This document shows, piece by piece, positions 32,249 through 42,279 of a stretch of 64,000 nucleotides of DNA. Origin of the DNA: Nostoc commune NIES-4072 (lineage in GTDB: Bacteria > Cyanobacteriota > Cyanobacteriia > Cyanobacteriales > Nostocaceae). The notes under the pieces were generated by a model that saw only the letters and a program-made list of their open reading frames with translations, searched no databases and had not been told where the DNA came from. The translations under genes and the position numbers were made by a program. Numbering within the stretch: position 1 is the stretch's first letter; each line of letters opens with the position of its first letter. The DNA lies in the NCBI RefSeq assembly GCF_003113895.1, contig NZ_BDUD01000001.1:2949445-3013444 (forward strand), given 5' to 3'.

Positions 32249-35164
32249 CTAGCCCATTTGCCGAGCCATTAACTGGGCAAATAGCCCTTCAACAGCAGCA
32301 AGTTCTTGGAAAGTTCCTTGTTGAACAACTCTACCTGTTTGCAGTACATAAATACGGTTAGCATTACGGATAGTACTAAGCCGATGAGCAATAACTATCC
32401 TAGTAACTTGCAATTTATCTAGACTTTCACTAACAATCGCTTGAGTTTTGTTATCGAGCGCACTGGTAGCTTCATCAAATAACAAAATGCGGGGTTTTAA
32501 GGCCAAAGCACGAGCAATTAGTAACCGTTGTCGTTGTCCTCCAGAGAGATTGCCACCTCCTTCACTAATCACAGTATGCATAGACATTGGCATGGCTGCA
32601 ACATCGTCAGCAAACCCAGACATTCGCGCTGCCTCCCAAGCTTCATCAAGTGTAATCTGGGCGCCGCTAGCAATATTATCGAAAATAGAAGCTGACATAA
32701 TCCGGCCATTTTGCAGAACTACACCTAACTGTCGGCGCACTGCCTCAACATCCAACCCAGACAAATCTTGACCATCATAATAGACAGTGCCATCTTCAGG
32801 AGTCTCAAACCCCAATAGCAATCTAAATATAGTAGATTTACCGCTCCCAGAACCGCCTACAAGCGCAATAAACTCCCCAGGCTCGGCATACAGACTCAGA
32901 TCATCCAAAGTCAAAGGGCCATCTTGTCGGTAGCGGAATGTGACATGAACTACAGCAATTCTACCCATGAGCTGACCAGGATCGCCTTTGCTCAGATCCA
33001 CTTCTGGTATAGTTTCTAAAATTGGTTGAGCGCGTTTCCACTGAGGGACAACTTGCAAAGCGCCAGTAACTGTATTGCTAACGTCTGTGGCACCTTTAAT
33101 AAAAGTACCAAACGCACTGTTAAAAGCGAGGAAAGTCCCAATTGTTAGTCCAAGCGCACCTGTCGTCTGAGCCTCCTGAAGCTGTTGGATGGTAAACCAA
33201 AACAGGATACCAGAAGTTAGCGTGGGCATGACTGTATTGAAAAGAACCACAGCGTCTTCAACGTTTTGGGTGCTAAGTTCCAGTTTTATTTGCCGACTGT
33301 AGTTTTTACTCCAAGAAGCGAAACCCCGCTCCTCGGCCCCAGCAACACGCAGTTTAGAAATACCATTGATCAACTGCACCGTCTGCCCGAAGATATTTCC
33401 CTTGATTTCCAACAATGGACGAACTTTGCGGACGAGGAGCATCCCCGACAAAACCGTCACAATTATAACAACTACTGCTACAGCCACAGCAACTAAAGCT
33501 AATTTCCAGCTGTAGTAAAACAAAAGTCCTAAGTTTAATAATGAGAACAGACCAGTGATTAGAGTAATCAGGGTTGTACCACTTAATTGACGACGGATTG
33601 TACTAATCGATGTCACACGGGACTGAAGATCCCCTGTGGTGTACTGGCGAAAAAACGATACTGGCAGATTTAGCAGCCGATCCCAGACAGCAGCTTGAGT
33701 AGAGGCATCGGAAATCGTTTCTATCCGCAAGAGCGCAAACCCTTGAGACAGCCGAAATACTGCCGTCACAAAAGCTGCAACCAGCAACCCCAAACCAACT
33801 TGTAGTAACAATCCGCGATCGCTATCTGGAATCGCGTTATCAATTAAAATAGCAGTAGCGTGGGGTGTAAGCATCCCCAGCAGAGTAGCGGCAATGCCAG
33901 TCAAAAAAACGATCAGCACATCCCTGCCACGATTCTTCAGGGCGAACCGAAATAAATCGCTAGCGTTAAGAACTTTATCAGGCAAAGACCGGTAAAACAT
34001 ATAAGCAATCGGCGCTAGTGTTGAGGCAACATGAGCATCTACAGGATGACGAGTGCGATCGCTTGGGTCAAATATTTCGTAGCCAGTGGCAGAAACCGGC
34101 AGCAGTGCCATCGGTCGGTTGTCCTCTTGGGTGTAGGCAACCAAAGGGCCACAGTCCTTCTCCCACCAGTTGTCCCGTAGCAGAATCTGCCGCATTCGTA
34201 ACCGCGAAGCCCGGACAATTGCCTCCAATGGCTCCTTCATCCGCTTCAGGTCTTGTGAACGAGCAGGAGGACGAATTTTCACACCCAAAGACCTACCTAC
34301 AGCACCGGCAACAACTAACAATGGTGTGCCTTCCAGGAAAAAGGTTGCTTCTTTAGTTCCCAAGGAAGATGCTAGTTCGCCTAGAGCTTCTGCTGTCACC
34401 TGACGATTGAGACGTTCCCGCTCAGTCAACCGTTGCACTTCTTCATCAGCTTCTTGCTGTTCTAGGAAGTTAATACATTGCAGCAGTTGAGTATGAAGCT
34501 GGGATAGCCCCCCAAGCAGGGTATCTGGGTTGCGGATGCCGTTTGTGGAAGCCGTGGTAAGCTGAACCTCCCCTACGGCTTCCAACCACATCCCGTCGCC
34601 TAGAGGAAAAATTTCTGCTGACACATCTAGAATCAGTTCCTCAAGCCCCATCCATCGAGCATTTCCTTGCTGAATTTGTACCCAAGCGATCGCCTGGGGT
34701 TCCGGCTGGAGAGTCTGACCATCAATTAGAGAAAATCGCGCTTCTCCCACTGTTCGGACTTGAATTGCTGGGGTGGCGATATGGGAAAGTGTAGTGTTAA
34801 TTTGCTCGACCCAACCCTCCACCAAAGCAACTATTCTAGTATCCCCATCAACAACTAACTCCTCAAAGTATTCTCGGTCTACCTTCAGCAATTCTGTTTC
34901 TCCCATCGGCACTGCTAAAAGTTGGCGGTGCTGATCAATAGAGTCGGGAGCAGTTCCAAAAAGTGCCTCTTCAGGATCAAGAGTGAACAAATAACGGCGA
35001 GTTCCTTCCGTGATGCCATTTTTAATAGTGACAGCAAACAACGCTATAGAGCCGGACTGCACCACCCAAATGGTCTGCGGGTCGTCTAGCAGTATTGGCT
35101 CATTGCCTTTAAGGGTGTACAGTTGCCCCTGTAAGTCTTTGCCTCTGATTTGGTTGATGACCAT
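32249..35164 (-). CDS. NHLP bacteriocin export ABC transporter, permease/ATPase subunit
   Basis: The 971-residue protein matches the NHLM exporter ATPase family (TIGR03797 type). An N-terminal domain of about 320 residues begins with a cyclic-nucleotide-binding-like fold (VVQSGSIALFAV, GTRRYLFTLDPEEALF). Next comes an exporter membrane domain (about 400-700), then an ATPase with GGSGSGKSTIFRL, NLSGGQRQRLLIARAL and LLFDEATSALD. There is no peptidase domain. It lies 2 bases after the C39-containing partner and is the last gene of a long minus-strand operon. Together with that partner and the HlyD adaptor it would export the matured peptides made by the LanM/YcaO enzymes. A decayed homologue lies just downstream. 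Confidence 0.92.
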   Translation of the reverse strand: MVINQIRGKDLQGQLYTLKGNEPILLDDPQTIWVVQSGSIALFAVTIKNGITEGTRRYLFTLDPEEALFGTAPDSIDQHRQLLAVPMGETELLKVDREYFEELVVDGDTRIVALVEGWVEQINTTLSHIATPAIQVRTVGEARFSLIDGQTLQPEPQAIAWVQIQQGNARWMGLEELILDVSAEIFPLGDGMWLEAVGEVQLTTASTNGIRNPDTLLGGLSQLHTQLLQCINFLEQQEADEEVQRLTERERLNRQVTAEALGELASSLGTKEATFFLEGTPLLVVAGAVGRSLGVKIRPPARSQDLKRMKEPLEAIVRASRLRMRQILLRDNWWEKDCGPLVAYTQEDNRPMALLPVSATGYEIFDPSDRTRHPVDAHVASTLAPIAYMFYRSLPDKVLNASDLFRFALKNRGRDVLIVFLTGIAATLLGMLTPHATAILIDNAIPDSDRGLLLQVGLGLLVAAFVTAVFRLSQGFALLRIETISDASTQAAVWDRLLNLPVSFFRQYTTGDLQSRVTSISTIRRQLSGTTLITLITGLFSLLNLGLLFYYSWKLALVAVAVAVVVIIVTVLSGMLLVRKVRPLLEIKGNIFGQTVQLINGISKLRVAGAEERGFASWSKNYSRQIKLELSTQNVEDAVVLFNTVMPTLTSGILFWFTIQQLQEAQTTGALGLTIGTFLAFNSAFGTFIKGATDVSNTVTGALQVVPQWKRAQPILETIPEVDLSKGDPGQLMGRIAVVHVTFRYRQDGPLTLDDLSLYAEPGEFIALVGGSGSGKSTIFRLLLGFETPEDGTVYYDGQDLSGLDVEAVRRQLGVVLQNGRIMSASIFDNIASGAQITLDEAWEAARMSGFADDVAAMPMSMHTVISEGGGNLSGGQRQRLLIARALALKPRILLFDEATSALDNKTQAIVSESLDKLQVTRIVIAHRLSTIRNANRIYVLQTGRVVQQGTFQELAAVEGLFAQLMARQMG

Positions 35165-35166
35165 AA

Positions 35167-37458
35167 TTAAGCTCCCTCTTCACTACTAATTAACCGTGAG
35201 TACACCCCCTCTACTTGCCACAATTCCTCGTGAGTACCTCGTTGCACCACCTTTCCCCGTTCAAGGACGATGATTTCATCACAGTCGCGAATCGTGCTTA
35301 ATCGGTGTGCAACAATTAGGCAGGTACACCCACGTCGCCGCAGATTTTGGTCAATAATTTTTTCCGTCTCGGAATCTAGGGCGCTGGTAGCTTCATCCAT
35401 AATCAGGATTGAAGGATTGTTAACTAAGGCGCGGGCTATTTCTAATCGCTGTCGTTGACCTCCACTTAAATTGGCGGCTCCTTCAATTAGTTGGGCATCA
35501 AATCCGCCAGACATGGAGAAAATTACATCATCAATGGCAGCATCTTTACTAGCCCGCACTAGATTTTTATCTGGTACCGTAGTATCCCATAAAGTCAAAT
35601 TTTCCCTGACAGTTCCGCCAAACATCAAAATATCTTGCTCCACCAAAGCGACAGAATTAGTTAATATCGATTGCGGAATCTGCTTTCTAGGTTGACCATC
35701 AAAGCAAATTTCTCCCGACCAAGGTTCGTAGAGTCCGCTTACCAGTTTGGCAACAGTAGACTTGCCAGAGCCACTCCCGCCTACTAGAGCTACTCGTTGT
35801 CCAGGCTTGACTGAGAGGCTAAAGTTTTCAATCAGAGGCGGATCTAAACGGCTATAGCCAAATGTGACATTCTCTAATTCGACGTACCCCTGTAATCTAG
35901 GCAGAGGAGATGAGGAAGACAAAGAGATTTTTTCTTCCCCTGCTTCCCCTGCTTCCCCTGCTTCCCCTGCTCCCCTGCTCCCCTGCTCCCCTGCTCCCTC
36001 TGCTCCATCAATCGGGTTATCCAACACATCATCTAGGCGAATCAAATTGCCCTCCATTTCCTGGAGGGTGCTACCGAAGTTCACAAGATTATTAACAGGT
36101 AGCAAAAAGCTCTGCATCAGTCCTTGAAATGCTATAAGCATTCCGATGCTGAGGTGTCCATCCATCACTCGTAAACCACCTACAACCAATAAAGCCATTG
36201 ATGAGAGTGAAGACAAAAGTGTAGGCAATATTGAGAAAGTTTGGTTTGTCACCTCCAGTTCTTGCTGAGAATTAATCGCCTTGGTGTAGTACCCTGACCA
36301 CCGCGAAAAGAAATCTGATTCTAACCCTGATGCTTTGAGAGTTTCTATACTTTGGAGAGCCGCTATCGATGCACCCGCAGCTTTACCATACTCTTGGATT
36401 AATCGCTGATTAGCATCGACGCGCTGACGGGATATCCACTGCAAAGTTAAGACATTTACAGCAGCAAAACTAGCTACAACCAAAGTCAGTACCCAGTCAT
36501 ATTGAAGCATGACTAAGGCGTAAAAAATCACCATTACTGCATCGATAACTGTAGTCGCCAATCGCCCTGAAAGCACATCAGCCACTTGGTCGTTGAGACT
36601 GGTACGGTTACTAATTTCACCCGCGAACCGTTGAGCATAAAAACTAACGGGTAATCGCAGGATGTGCCAGAGAAAACGGCTGGACATTCCCACAGACAGC
36701 TTGACTTTCAAGCGGCGTAGATAGCGCAACCGCAGCAGTGTTAATACTCCTTGGAGGACTACTGCGATCGCCATTGCTAATAACAACGGACGCAACCAGT
36801 GCTGCCGTCTTTGCACCAGGATTTCGTCTACAAACACTTGACTAAATACTGGTACTGCCAGCCCGATAAGTGTTAACAAAAATCCTGCTATCAGACAGTA
36901 AATTAAGACACCAGTAGCACCCCGTAGCCGTGACCATAGTGATAAAATTAGGCTGGGTTTACGGCCCCCTTTGGTGAACTCCGGCCCTGGTTCCATGACC
37001 AGCACCACTCCGGTATACCCCTCGTCAAACTCCTGCCGGGATACCTTTCGTGGTCCCGTACCTGGGTCATTAATATAGACCCAACTAGAACTAAATCCTT
37101 CTACTACCAAAAAGTGGTTGAAGTTCCAGAACACAATATAGGGAGGGCTTAACTCTGGAAGTTGATCCAGTTCCTTTTTAAAGCCTTTTGCAAGGAGTCC
37201 ATAGCTTTTGGCAGCTTTGAGGACGTTAGAAGCTTTGCTACCATCGCGGGAGACTCCACACTCTCGACGCAGTTCTGGCAGAGGCACAATCCGACCATAG
37301 TAACCCAAAATAATTCCTAAAGCTGCGGCACCGCATTCCACTGCCTCCATTTGCAAAAGCGTGGGTGTCTTTACCCGCTTAAGAGGATTTTTCAGCAGGT
37401 TTTGCAGGTACTGCAAAAGATTAATCGGTGTCACTAATGAAAAATTAGTAGATACCAC
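35167..37458 (-). CDS. NHLP bacteriocin export ABC transporter with C39 leader peptidase
   Basis: The 763-residue protein has an N-terminal C39 cysteine protease of about 135 residues: Cys in MEAVECGAAAL, His in NFNHFLVVEG, Asp in INDPGTG. An exporter membrane domain and an ATPase follow (GGSGSGKSTVAKL, NLSGGQRQRLEIARAL, LIMDEATSALD). This is the TIGR03796 type, which cuts leaders after a double-glycine site during export. The GTG start at 37458 overlaps the HlyD stop by 14 bases. The linker before the ATPase contains a Gly/Glu/Ala-rich run encoded by tandem CTGCTTCCC-like repeats. Confidence 0.93.
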   Translation of the reverse strand: MVSTNFSLVTPINLLQYLQNLLKNPLKRVKTPTLLQMEAVECGAAALGIILGYYGRIVPLPELRRECGVSRDGSKASNVLKAAKSYGLLAKGFKKELDQLPELSPPYIVFWNFNHFLVVEGFSSSWVYINDPGTGPRKVSRQEFDEGYTGVVLVMEPGPEFTKGGRKPSLILSLWSRLRGATGVLIYCLIAGFLLTLIGLAVPVFSQVFVDEILVQRRQHWLRPLLLAMAIAVVLQGVLTLLRLRYLRRLKVKLSVGMSSRFLWHILRLPVSFYAQRFAGEISNRTSLNDQVADVLSGRLATTVIDAVMVIFYALVMLQYDWVLTLVVASFAAVNVLTLQWISRQRVDANQRLIQEYGKAAGASIAALQSIETLKASGLESDFFSRWSGYYTKAINSQQELEVTNQTFSILPTLLSSLSSMALLVVGGLRVMDGHLSIGMLIAFQGLMQSFLLPVNNLVNFGSTLQEMEGNLIRLDDVLDNPIDGAEGAGEQGSRGAGEAGEAGEAGEEKISLSSSSPLPRLQGYVELENVTFGYSRLDPPLIENFSLSVKPGQRVALVGGSGSGKSTVAKLVSGLYEPWSGEICFDGQPRKQIPQSILTNSVALVEQDILMFGGTVRENLTLWDTTVPDKNLVRASKDAAIDDVIFSMSGGFDAQLIEGAANLSGGQRQRLEIARALVNNPSILIMDEATSALDSETEKIIDQNLRRRGCTCLIVAHRLSTIRDCDEIIVLERGKVVQRGTHEELWQVEGVYSRLISSEEGA
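35935..36006 (-). repeat. In-frame microsatellite in the C39 transporter linker
   Basis: On the plus strand the 9-base unit CTGCTTCCC and the 10-base unit CTGCTCCCCT repeat several times. On the gene strand they encode GEAGEAGEAGE and related runs between membrane and ATPase domains. The decayed homologue has its own G-rich repeat at the same place (about 31131-31175). Confidence 0.75.
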
Positions 37459-38890
37459 TGACAGACCTCAGAATAGGTAAAACGAATGTGATTGGCGCTC
37501 GCTCTTCTACCTTGACTCGCACAGATGTAGTCGTTCCAGAAGAGATTTTTAGCTGCGGCCCATTGGATGAAGACCATTTGTAACCGCTAAAAGTGGTAGA
37601 ATCTGGCTGCAAGTCAGCAAAGACTTGAATAAGTGCCTCTTGCTTCTCACCCACTAGACCTGTCACTACTTCGGGATTACCCACTACACTAGCGGCTGCT
37701 TCTCTGGTAATGGGAAATGGTGAGACAGTGGTAATCTTACCGACAATACCGCCAAAGCGTTCCCGCTTCACGGTTTGGGGTGTAATTTGCAGCGTCATAC
37801 CTGGTTGAATTTTCTTGCCTTCTCCAACCGGGAAATAGGTGATACCAACCATTTTGCTAGATGGATTTTCTGCATCTATACTGCCTAAACGGGTTCCGGC
37901 ATCAATCACTTGCCCTGTTGTCACAGTGATTTCGAGAATACGTCCTGAGTGTTGAGAGATAATCTGGCTGTTATTGCCTAATTGTTGTTCTAGTCTGGCA
38001 ATCTCTCGCTTGACTTCTTGAATCTCATTTTTGCGGGTAGTTGCAGTTTGTAGGTCTTCTTGAGCCAGAGTTGCTACTTTACTGTTTTGTTCTTGCAATT
38101 GGGCTTGAATGTTTTTGATTTCGTTCAGATTTGAAAGATATTGCTGTTGTGCGTCTGCTTCCTTAAGGTCTAATTGTTTCAACTGAGATTGTGCTTCATC
38201 AATACTTGCACGCGCATCGTCGTATTGTTGCCGTGCTTCTAAGACCACATCATCAGGAATCGCCCCTTCTTTTAAAAGCTTCTGGCGGTTTTCTAATCTC
38301 TTTTTGTGAGTAGGAAGTAGCCCTTGGAGTGTTTGTAAACGTCGTTGTAAGTTGAGGCGATCGCGCCCAATAGACACTAGCCCTTTCTCCCTCAACACGG
38401 GTGTCAAATCCTGCACAATCTTGAGTCTTTGCTCAAGAGTTGAGCGTTGCTCTTGGATTGCTTTTGTATCAAGCTGCTGACGCTGCCCTTGTAACAAACT
38501 AGCGTTGCGATCCTGATCCTCTAGTTGGACTAGTTTAGCTCGCGCTAGTTGTAATTGCTTACGCAGATCAACTTGGTCAACTGTTGCTAGTACATCTCCC
38601 TTTTTGACCACATCTCCAACATTGACATTTAGAGCAAGTAACTGCCCTGCACCTTTCGATTGCAACGGCAAAACGTTGCGTGGATAAATTAGTACCCCTT
38701 GACCTTCTACAGTGATGGGAATCCGTCCATAGATACTCCAGACCACGGCAACTGCTACCAAGGAACCCAAAGCTGTTAAAGGCAGCCAGCTTTTAGGACT
38801 GACTACTTGCATTAGTTGGTCTAGCCTTTCAGGTGAAGATAAACGCTCTAATGACTCTTTTCGGAATAAATTTTGATTTTGTTCGACCAT
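37445..38890 (-). CDS. NHLM bacteriocin system secretion protein (HlyD family)
   Basis: The 481-residue periplasmic adaptor has a membrane anchor (LTALGSLVAVAVVWSIYG, about residues 37-55), lipoyl half-motifs (GAGQLLALNVNVGDVV), a long coiled-coil hairpin at about 105-320, and the barrel region (GRILEITVTTGQVIDAG). It matches the TIGR03794-type adaptor that accompanies NHLP exporters. It precedes and overlaps the C39 transporter gene. Confidence 0.9.
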   Translation of the reverse strand: MVEQNQNLFRKESLERLSSPERLDQLMQVVSPKSWLPLTALGSLVAVAVVWSIYGRIPITVEGQGVLIYPRNVLPLQSKGAGQLLALNVNVGDVVKKGDVLATVDQVDLRKQLQLARAKLVQLEDQDRNASLLQGQRQQLDTKAIQEQRSTLEQRLKIVQDLTPVLREKGLVSIGRDRLNLQRRLQTLQGLLPTHKKRLENRQKLLKEGAIPDDVVLEARQQYDDARASIDEAQSQLKQLDLKEADAQQQYLSNLNEIKNIQAQLQEQNSKVATLAQEDLQTATTRKNEIQEVKREIARLEQQLGNNSQIISQHSGRILEITVTTGQVIDAGTRLGSIDAENPSSKMVGITYFPVGEGKKIQPGMTLQITPQTVKRERFGGIVGKITTVSPFPITREAAASVVGNPEVVTGLVGEKQEALIQVFADLQPDSTTFSGYKWSSSNGPQLKISSGTTTSVRVKVEERAPITFVLPILRSVSGIY

Positions 38891-39048
38891 TTAAAATGCC
38901 TCGACAATCACTTCTGCTTGAACTGAAGACTGAAAAAATTACCTGTTCTATTTAAAAGTTGAAAAAGTAAAATCTCCGAAAACAATACACTTTTTTCTTT
39001 AGATGTTAAAGTCAAAACCTAAAAGCTTAAACTTTCTTGGCAATAAAG

Positions 39049-40131
39049 TTAATTTTTTCTCAAACGACTCAACATCCAATCAAATCTGGTTCCAGCCAAT
39101 GCCATGTTATCTAAAATATTGGCATCCAGTTCATCTTCATATTCAACATTTTCATCCAGTGATTGACCTTTGCTATAAATGCGCCTACCATAACCAAGCC
39201 GACTAAACATTTCCTGTAATCGATTTGCAAGCAGGGTAGCAATCACCCGATAAAATCGAGAAGCAAAACCTATATCTTGTTGTAATTTTGCTGCTAATTG
39301 TTGTCGAGGAATTGACAATACAAGCGAGTCTCCAGTAGCCCTAACAGTTGCTCCCGGCAAACGGGTATCAATGAAAGCTGTTTCTCCGACGATTTCGCCC
39401 TTGGATAATCTTGCTATCTCTCTGCTTGTGGTTTCTTCACCCTCTAAAGCTGCAAAGGCGCGAGTTAAAGGATTGCGTTCATCCTCAGAAATAGAAAGTG
39501 TCATTGTTCCATCTAGCAGGATATACAACGCATCTACAGCCCCTCCCTCACGGATAACTACTGTGTTAGCAGCAATTTTTTGGCTAGTACCTGTAGCAAT
39601 CAGCCAATCGATGTCACTATCATGCAATTCTTCCAAAACAAACAGCATATCTCTGAGTGTCTTGTTCTTAACAAGTTTGCTATGACCAAGTTGAGTAATT
39701 CTGTTTGCAAGTAGAATAGCGATCGCTCGATAAAACCGGCAAGCAAAACCAACATCCTGCTGCAATTTTGCCCTCAATTGCTGCTGGGAAATAGATATTA
39801 CCACTGACTTTTGGGCAGCTTCAACAGTAGTAACGGCTGGGCGAACATTAAGAAATGGGATTTCTCCTACTATCTCACCGCTTGATAACCTACCAATCTC
39901 TCGTCCTAATGTTTCGCTATCCTCCATCGCTGCAAAAGCTTGATCTAGAGGATTGTTTGTAGCTTGTGACACAGAGATTGTGAATGTTCCATCTAGTATG
40001 ATATGTAGGGTATCGAGGGCTTTTCCTTGCTGTACAAGGATAGTGCCAGCAGGGATCTCCTTTTTCCGACCCGTAGCGATCATCCAATTGATGTCGCTAT
40101 TACTTAACTCTTTAAGTAGAACTTCTGTCAT
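39049..40131 (-). CDS. Tandem cyclic-nucleotide-binding domain protein
   Basis: The 360-residue protein has two cNMP-binding-type beta-roll domains with parallel sequences: LDTLHIILDGTFTISV and LSSGEIVGEIPFLNVRPAVTTVEA in the first, DALYILLDGTMTLSI and LSKGEIVGETAFIDTRLPGATV in the second. Both keep the G-E-(I/T) turn and an R near the phosphate cassette, though whether cAMP or cGMP is bound cannot be told. There is no DNA-binding or enzymatic domain. It is 3 bases downstream of the HExxH gene and precedes the exporter genes by 158 bases, so it may gate or assemble the exporter, whose ATPase subunit itself carries a similar N-terminal domain. Confidence 0.85.
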   Translation of the reverse strand: MTEVLLKELSNSDINWMIATGRKKEIPAGTILVQQGKALDTLHIILDGTFTISVSQATNNPLDQAFAAMEDSETLGREIGRLSSGEIVGEIPFLNVRPAVTTVEAAQKSVVISISQQQLRAKLQQDVGFACRFYRAIAILLANRITQLGHSKLVKNKTLRDMLFVLEELHDSDIDWLIATGTSQKIAANTVVIREGGAVDALYILLDGTMTLSISEDERNPLTRAFAALEGEETTSREIARLSKGEIVGETAFIDTRLPGATVRATGDSLVLSIPRQQLAAKLQQDIGFASRFYRVIATLLANRLQEMFSRLGYGRRIYSKGQSLDENVEYEDELDANILDNMALAGTRFDWMLSRLRKN

Positions 40132-40134
40132 AAC

Positions 40135-41340
40135 TCATATAAATTTAAGTTTAGTTTCTGGATACTCGACTTGCCCCTCTGTGAGAGTTGTCGGCAATTG
40201 GTCTAGAATTTTTTGGATATACGAATGCGCCTTAGAGTCAGCTAATTCTTCTAATGTCAAGTAAGTCAAAGCTATTAACATAATCGGTTGACTATTGAGA
40301 GTTCTTAACTCGCCTCCATGTTCAGCATCAAAGCGTTCCAAATTCTCAGCAGCAGACTTCACCAATGCTTGCAGAATCTTAAATGCGCCCTCTGAAAGCG
40401 GCGGTTGACCCCGGTAATTTTGCAATCTACCTCCTTCTCGGTAATCTGGAAATGACTCCAGCCCCAGAAAACGCAAAAACCAATCAGCCCGATAATGTCC
40501 TATAGCTGCCACAATACCTCTGTAGTCGGCAATCAGTTCGTCGAGTAGATTATTCCGCATGGAGCCAAATAAGCGGTGTGTGAAATAGTGCGTACATTCA
40601 TGTTCCAGCCGAATGGTCATGGAAATACACCACCATTCTGGTTCTAAAAGTCCGATGTCGCTGGCTGAAACATTGCTATAAAAACCGTCACTCAAAATAA
40701 TCAACCGATCTTGATAAAGCTGCTTTTGCGGGATTAGTCGCCCAAATTCTTCTAACCAACTACTTTCGGAGCAGTTACCAAAATTTTTAGCTGACCATTG
40801 TTGACGATACTGGCGAACCCGATCCCAGTTGTTTAAACCAGTAACCATACAAGCTCCCATAGAAGCAGGGACTGGTTTGGGTTCATTCCGCATTGTTAAC
40901 GCCTGTACCAAAGAAACAAAATCTTCTCGGTTTCTGGTGAGCAAAACCGGGATAACTCCAGCCAAGCTTTGATGTAGTATCAACTGGAGTTGTTCGGGTT
41001 GCTGCAAAATCAAACCAGTTGCCTCAATCATGCCATCCACTGTCATACCCTTACGAGTAGCAAAGCGGTATACTTGGGTTTGGCTGATGCCTTGGAGTAT
41101 GGGGAACTTTAACTGTACCAACTTGCTTGATAAAGCTTGAAAGACTCCTATCTCTTGAGCAATAACAGCGTACTCTTCCCAGGCGGCTACATGGGGTTCG
41201 GGTGGAAGCGGAAACTTGGCTCTTAGTGTTGAAAAGCTGTGATCAAAGGTGTTTTGATTGTAGGCAAGCAATTCTTGTGTCTGTTGGGCAGTAGCACCAT
41301 AGTCGGCAAGTACATTAGCACGAAGTTGGTGTTGGTTCAA
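40135..41340 (-). CDS. HExxH motif protein, putative zinc metallopeptidase
   Basis: The 401-residue protein contains LEHECTHYFTHRLFG (HExxH at about residues 247-251) followed by NLLDELIADYRG, with Glu at about 268. This arrangement could supply the third ligand, as in gluzincins. The N-terminal 200 residues are helical and unrecognised. There is no signal peptide or membrane segment, so it is probably cytoplasmic. The start appears to be TTG at 41340, whose bases overlap the stop of the MinD-like gene (TTGA), indicating coupled translation. In this operon it might trim leaders or precursors, but there is no direct evidence; a non-catalytic zinc role is possible. Confidence 0.65.
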   Translation of the reverse strand: MNQHQLRANVLADYGATAQQTQELLAYNQNTFDHSFSTLRAKFPLPPEPHVAAWEEYAVIAQEIGVFQALSSKLVQLKFPILQGISQTQVYRFATRKGMTVDGMIEATGLILQQPEQLQLILHQSLAGVIPVLLTRNREDFVSLVQALTMRNEPKPVPASMGACMVTGLNNWDRVRQYRQQWSAKNFGNCSESSWLEEFGRLIPQKQLYQDRLIILSDGFYSNVSASDIGLLEPEWWCISMTIRLEHECTHYFTHRLFGSMRNNLLDELIADYRGIVAAIGHYRADWFLRFLGLESFPDYREGGRLQNYRGQPPLSEGAFKILQALVKSAAENLERFDAEHGGELRTLNSQPIMLIALTYLTLEELADSKAHSYIQKILDQLPTTLTEGQVEYPETKLKFI

Positions 41341-42149
41341 GTGCGATCGCCTCCCACCAATACTTTATTTAACTCAACTTTATCCACAATCTGCCGAGCA
41401 ATTTCTTGCACCGTCTGGCTAAACGGATGGTCAGCGTAACGCAGGCAAAATAAATCACTACTGGCTAGCTGAATTATCTCTTCAGAAAGAGGCACAATAC
41501 CAGCCACTGGGGTGTCATAGGTCGTCTCCATCTGTTCTTGTAAAGTTTTGAAATCCATTGCGGGTAGCACCTTATTAACTACTAGCAGCATTTTATCCAC
41601 GTTTAATTTTTTCGCCACCTCCACTGTTACCGCAGTACCTTGGAAGTCTTGACGGTCTGGACGCAGGATGACGACTAAGATATCAGAGATAGCGATCGCT
41701 AGTAAGGTTTCTTCATTCAAACCAGGGTGAGTATCAATCAACAAATAGTCGAGGTTGAGATGGCGGATTAAATCCTCAAAGCCATCGTTGAGTTTGCCTA
41801 CGTCATAACCCTCGCGCAAGATACGGGAAATTTCACCTGCTTTGATACTGGAAGGAATCAGGTAGAGGCTGCCATTTGCTCTAGATGTCTCCCCTTCCAC
41901 GTTTAAAGTATGACTGACATCGTAGGCAGCATCTTTAATTACACAGCGTCCCCATAAGTAATCATTAAGGGAGCGGTTCATCTTTTCTTCGTCTAGACCG
42001 AAAATAATATGAATCCCTGGTGATTGAATATCGGTGTCAATAATACCTACACGTTTTCCAAGACGCGCAATAGTAGCGGCTAAGTTTGCAGTTAAATTTG
42101 ATTTGCCCGTACCACCACGAAACGAGTGAATAGATACAATTTTGGACAT
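41337..42149 (-). CDS. MinD/ParA-like P-loop ATPase
   Basis: The 270-residue protein has the deviant Walker A FRGGTGKSNLTANLA at residues 10-24 with the signature early lysine position replaced by arginine, A' motif GIIDTDIQSPG, and LLIDTHPGL (Walker B). It matches the MinD/ParA family, which position cellular complexes or regulate partners by ATP-dependent dimerisation on membranes or DNA. No amphipathic MinD membrane tail is evident. The first gene after the Nif11-Cache-HAMP protein, it is translationally coupled to the HExxH gene. Confidence 0.85.
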   Translation of the reverse strand: MSKIVSIHSFRGGTGKSNLTANLAATIARLGKRVGIIDTDIQSPGIHIIFGLDEEKMNRSLNDYLWGRCVIKDAAYDVSHTLNVEGETSRANGSLYLIPSSIKAGEISRILREGYDVGKLNDGFEDLIRHLNLDYLLIDTHPGLNEETLLAIAISDILVVILRPDRQDFQGTAVTVEVAKKLNVDKMLLVVNKVLPAMDFKTLQEQMETTYDTPVAGIVPLSEEIIQLASSDLFCLRYADHPFSQTVQEIARQIVDKVELNKVLVGGDRT

Positions 42150-42279
42150 AATGTCATACCCCAGTTATGTGAATTTGATATAGTTGCTATCTGCGGATTT
42201 CTTCAACCCTCTTACCTTCTGCCTTCTGCCTTTCTTCAATCAGCTACTTTTATAGATAGAACTTACAAAAAATACCTCT

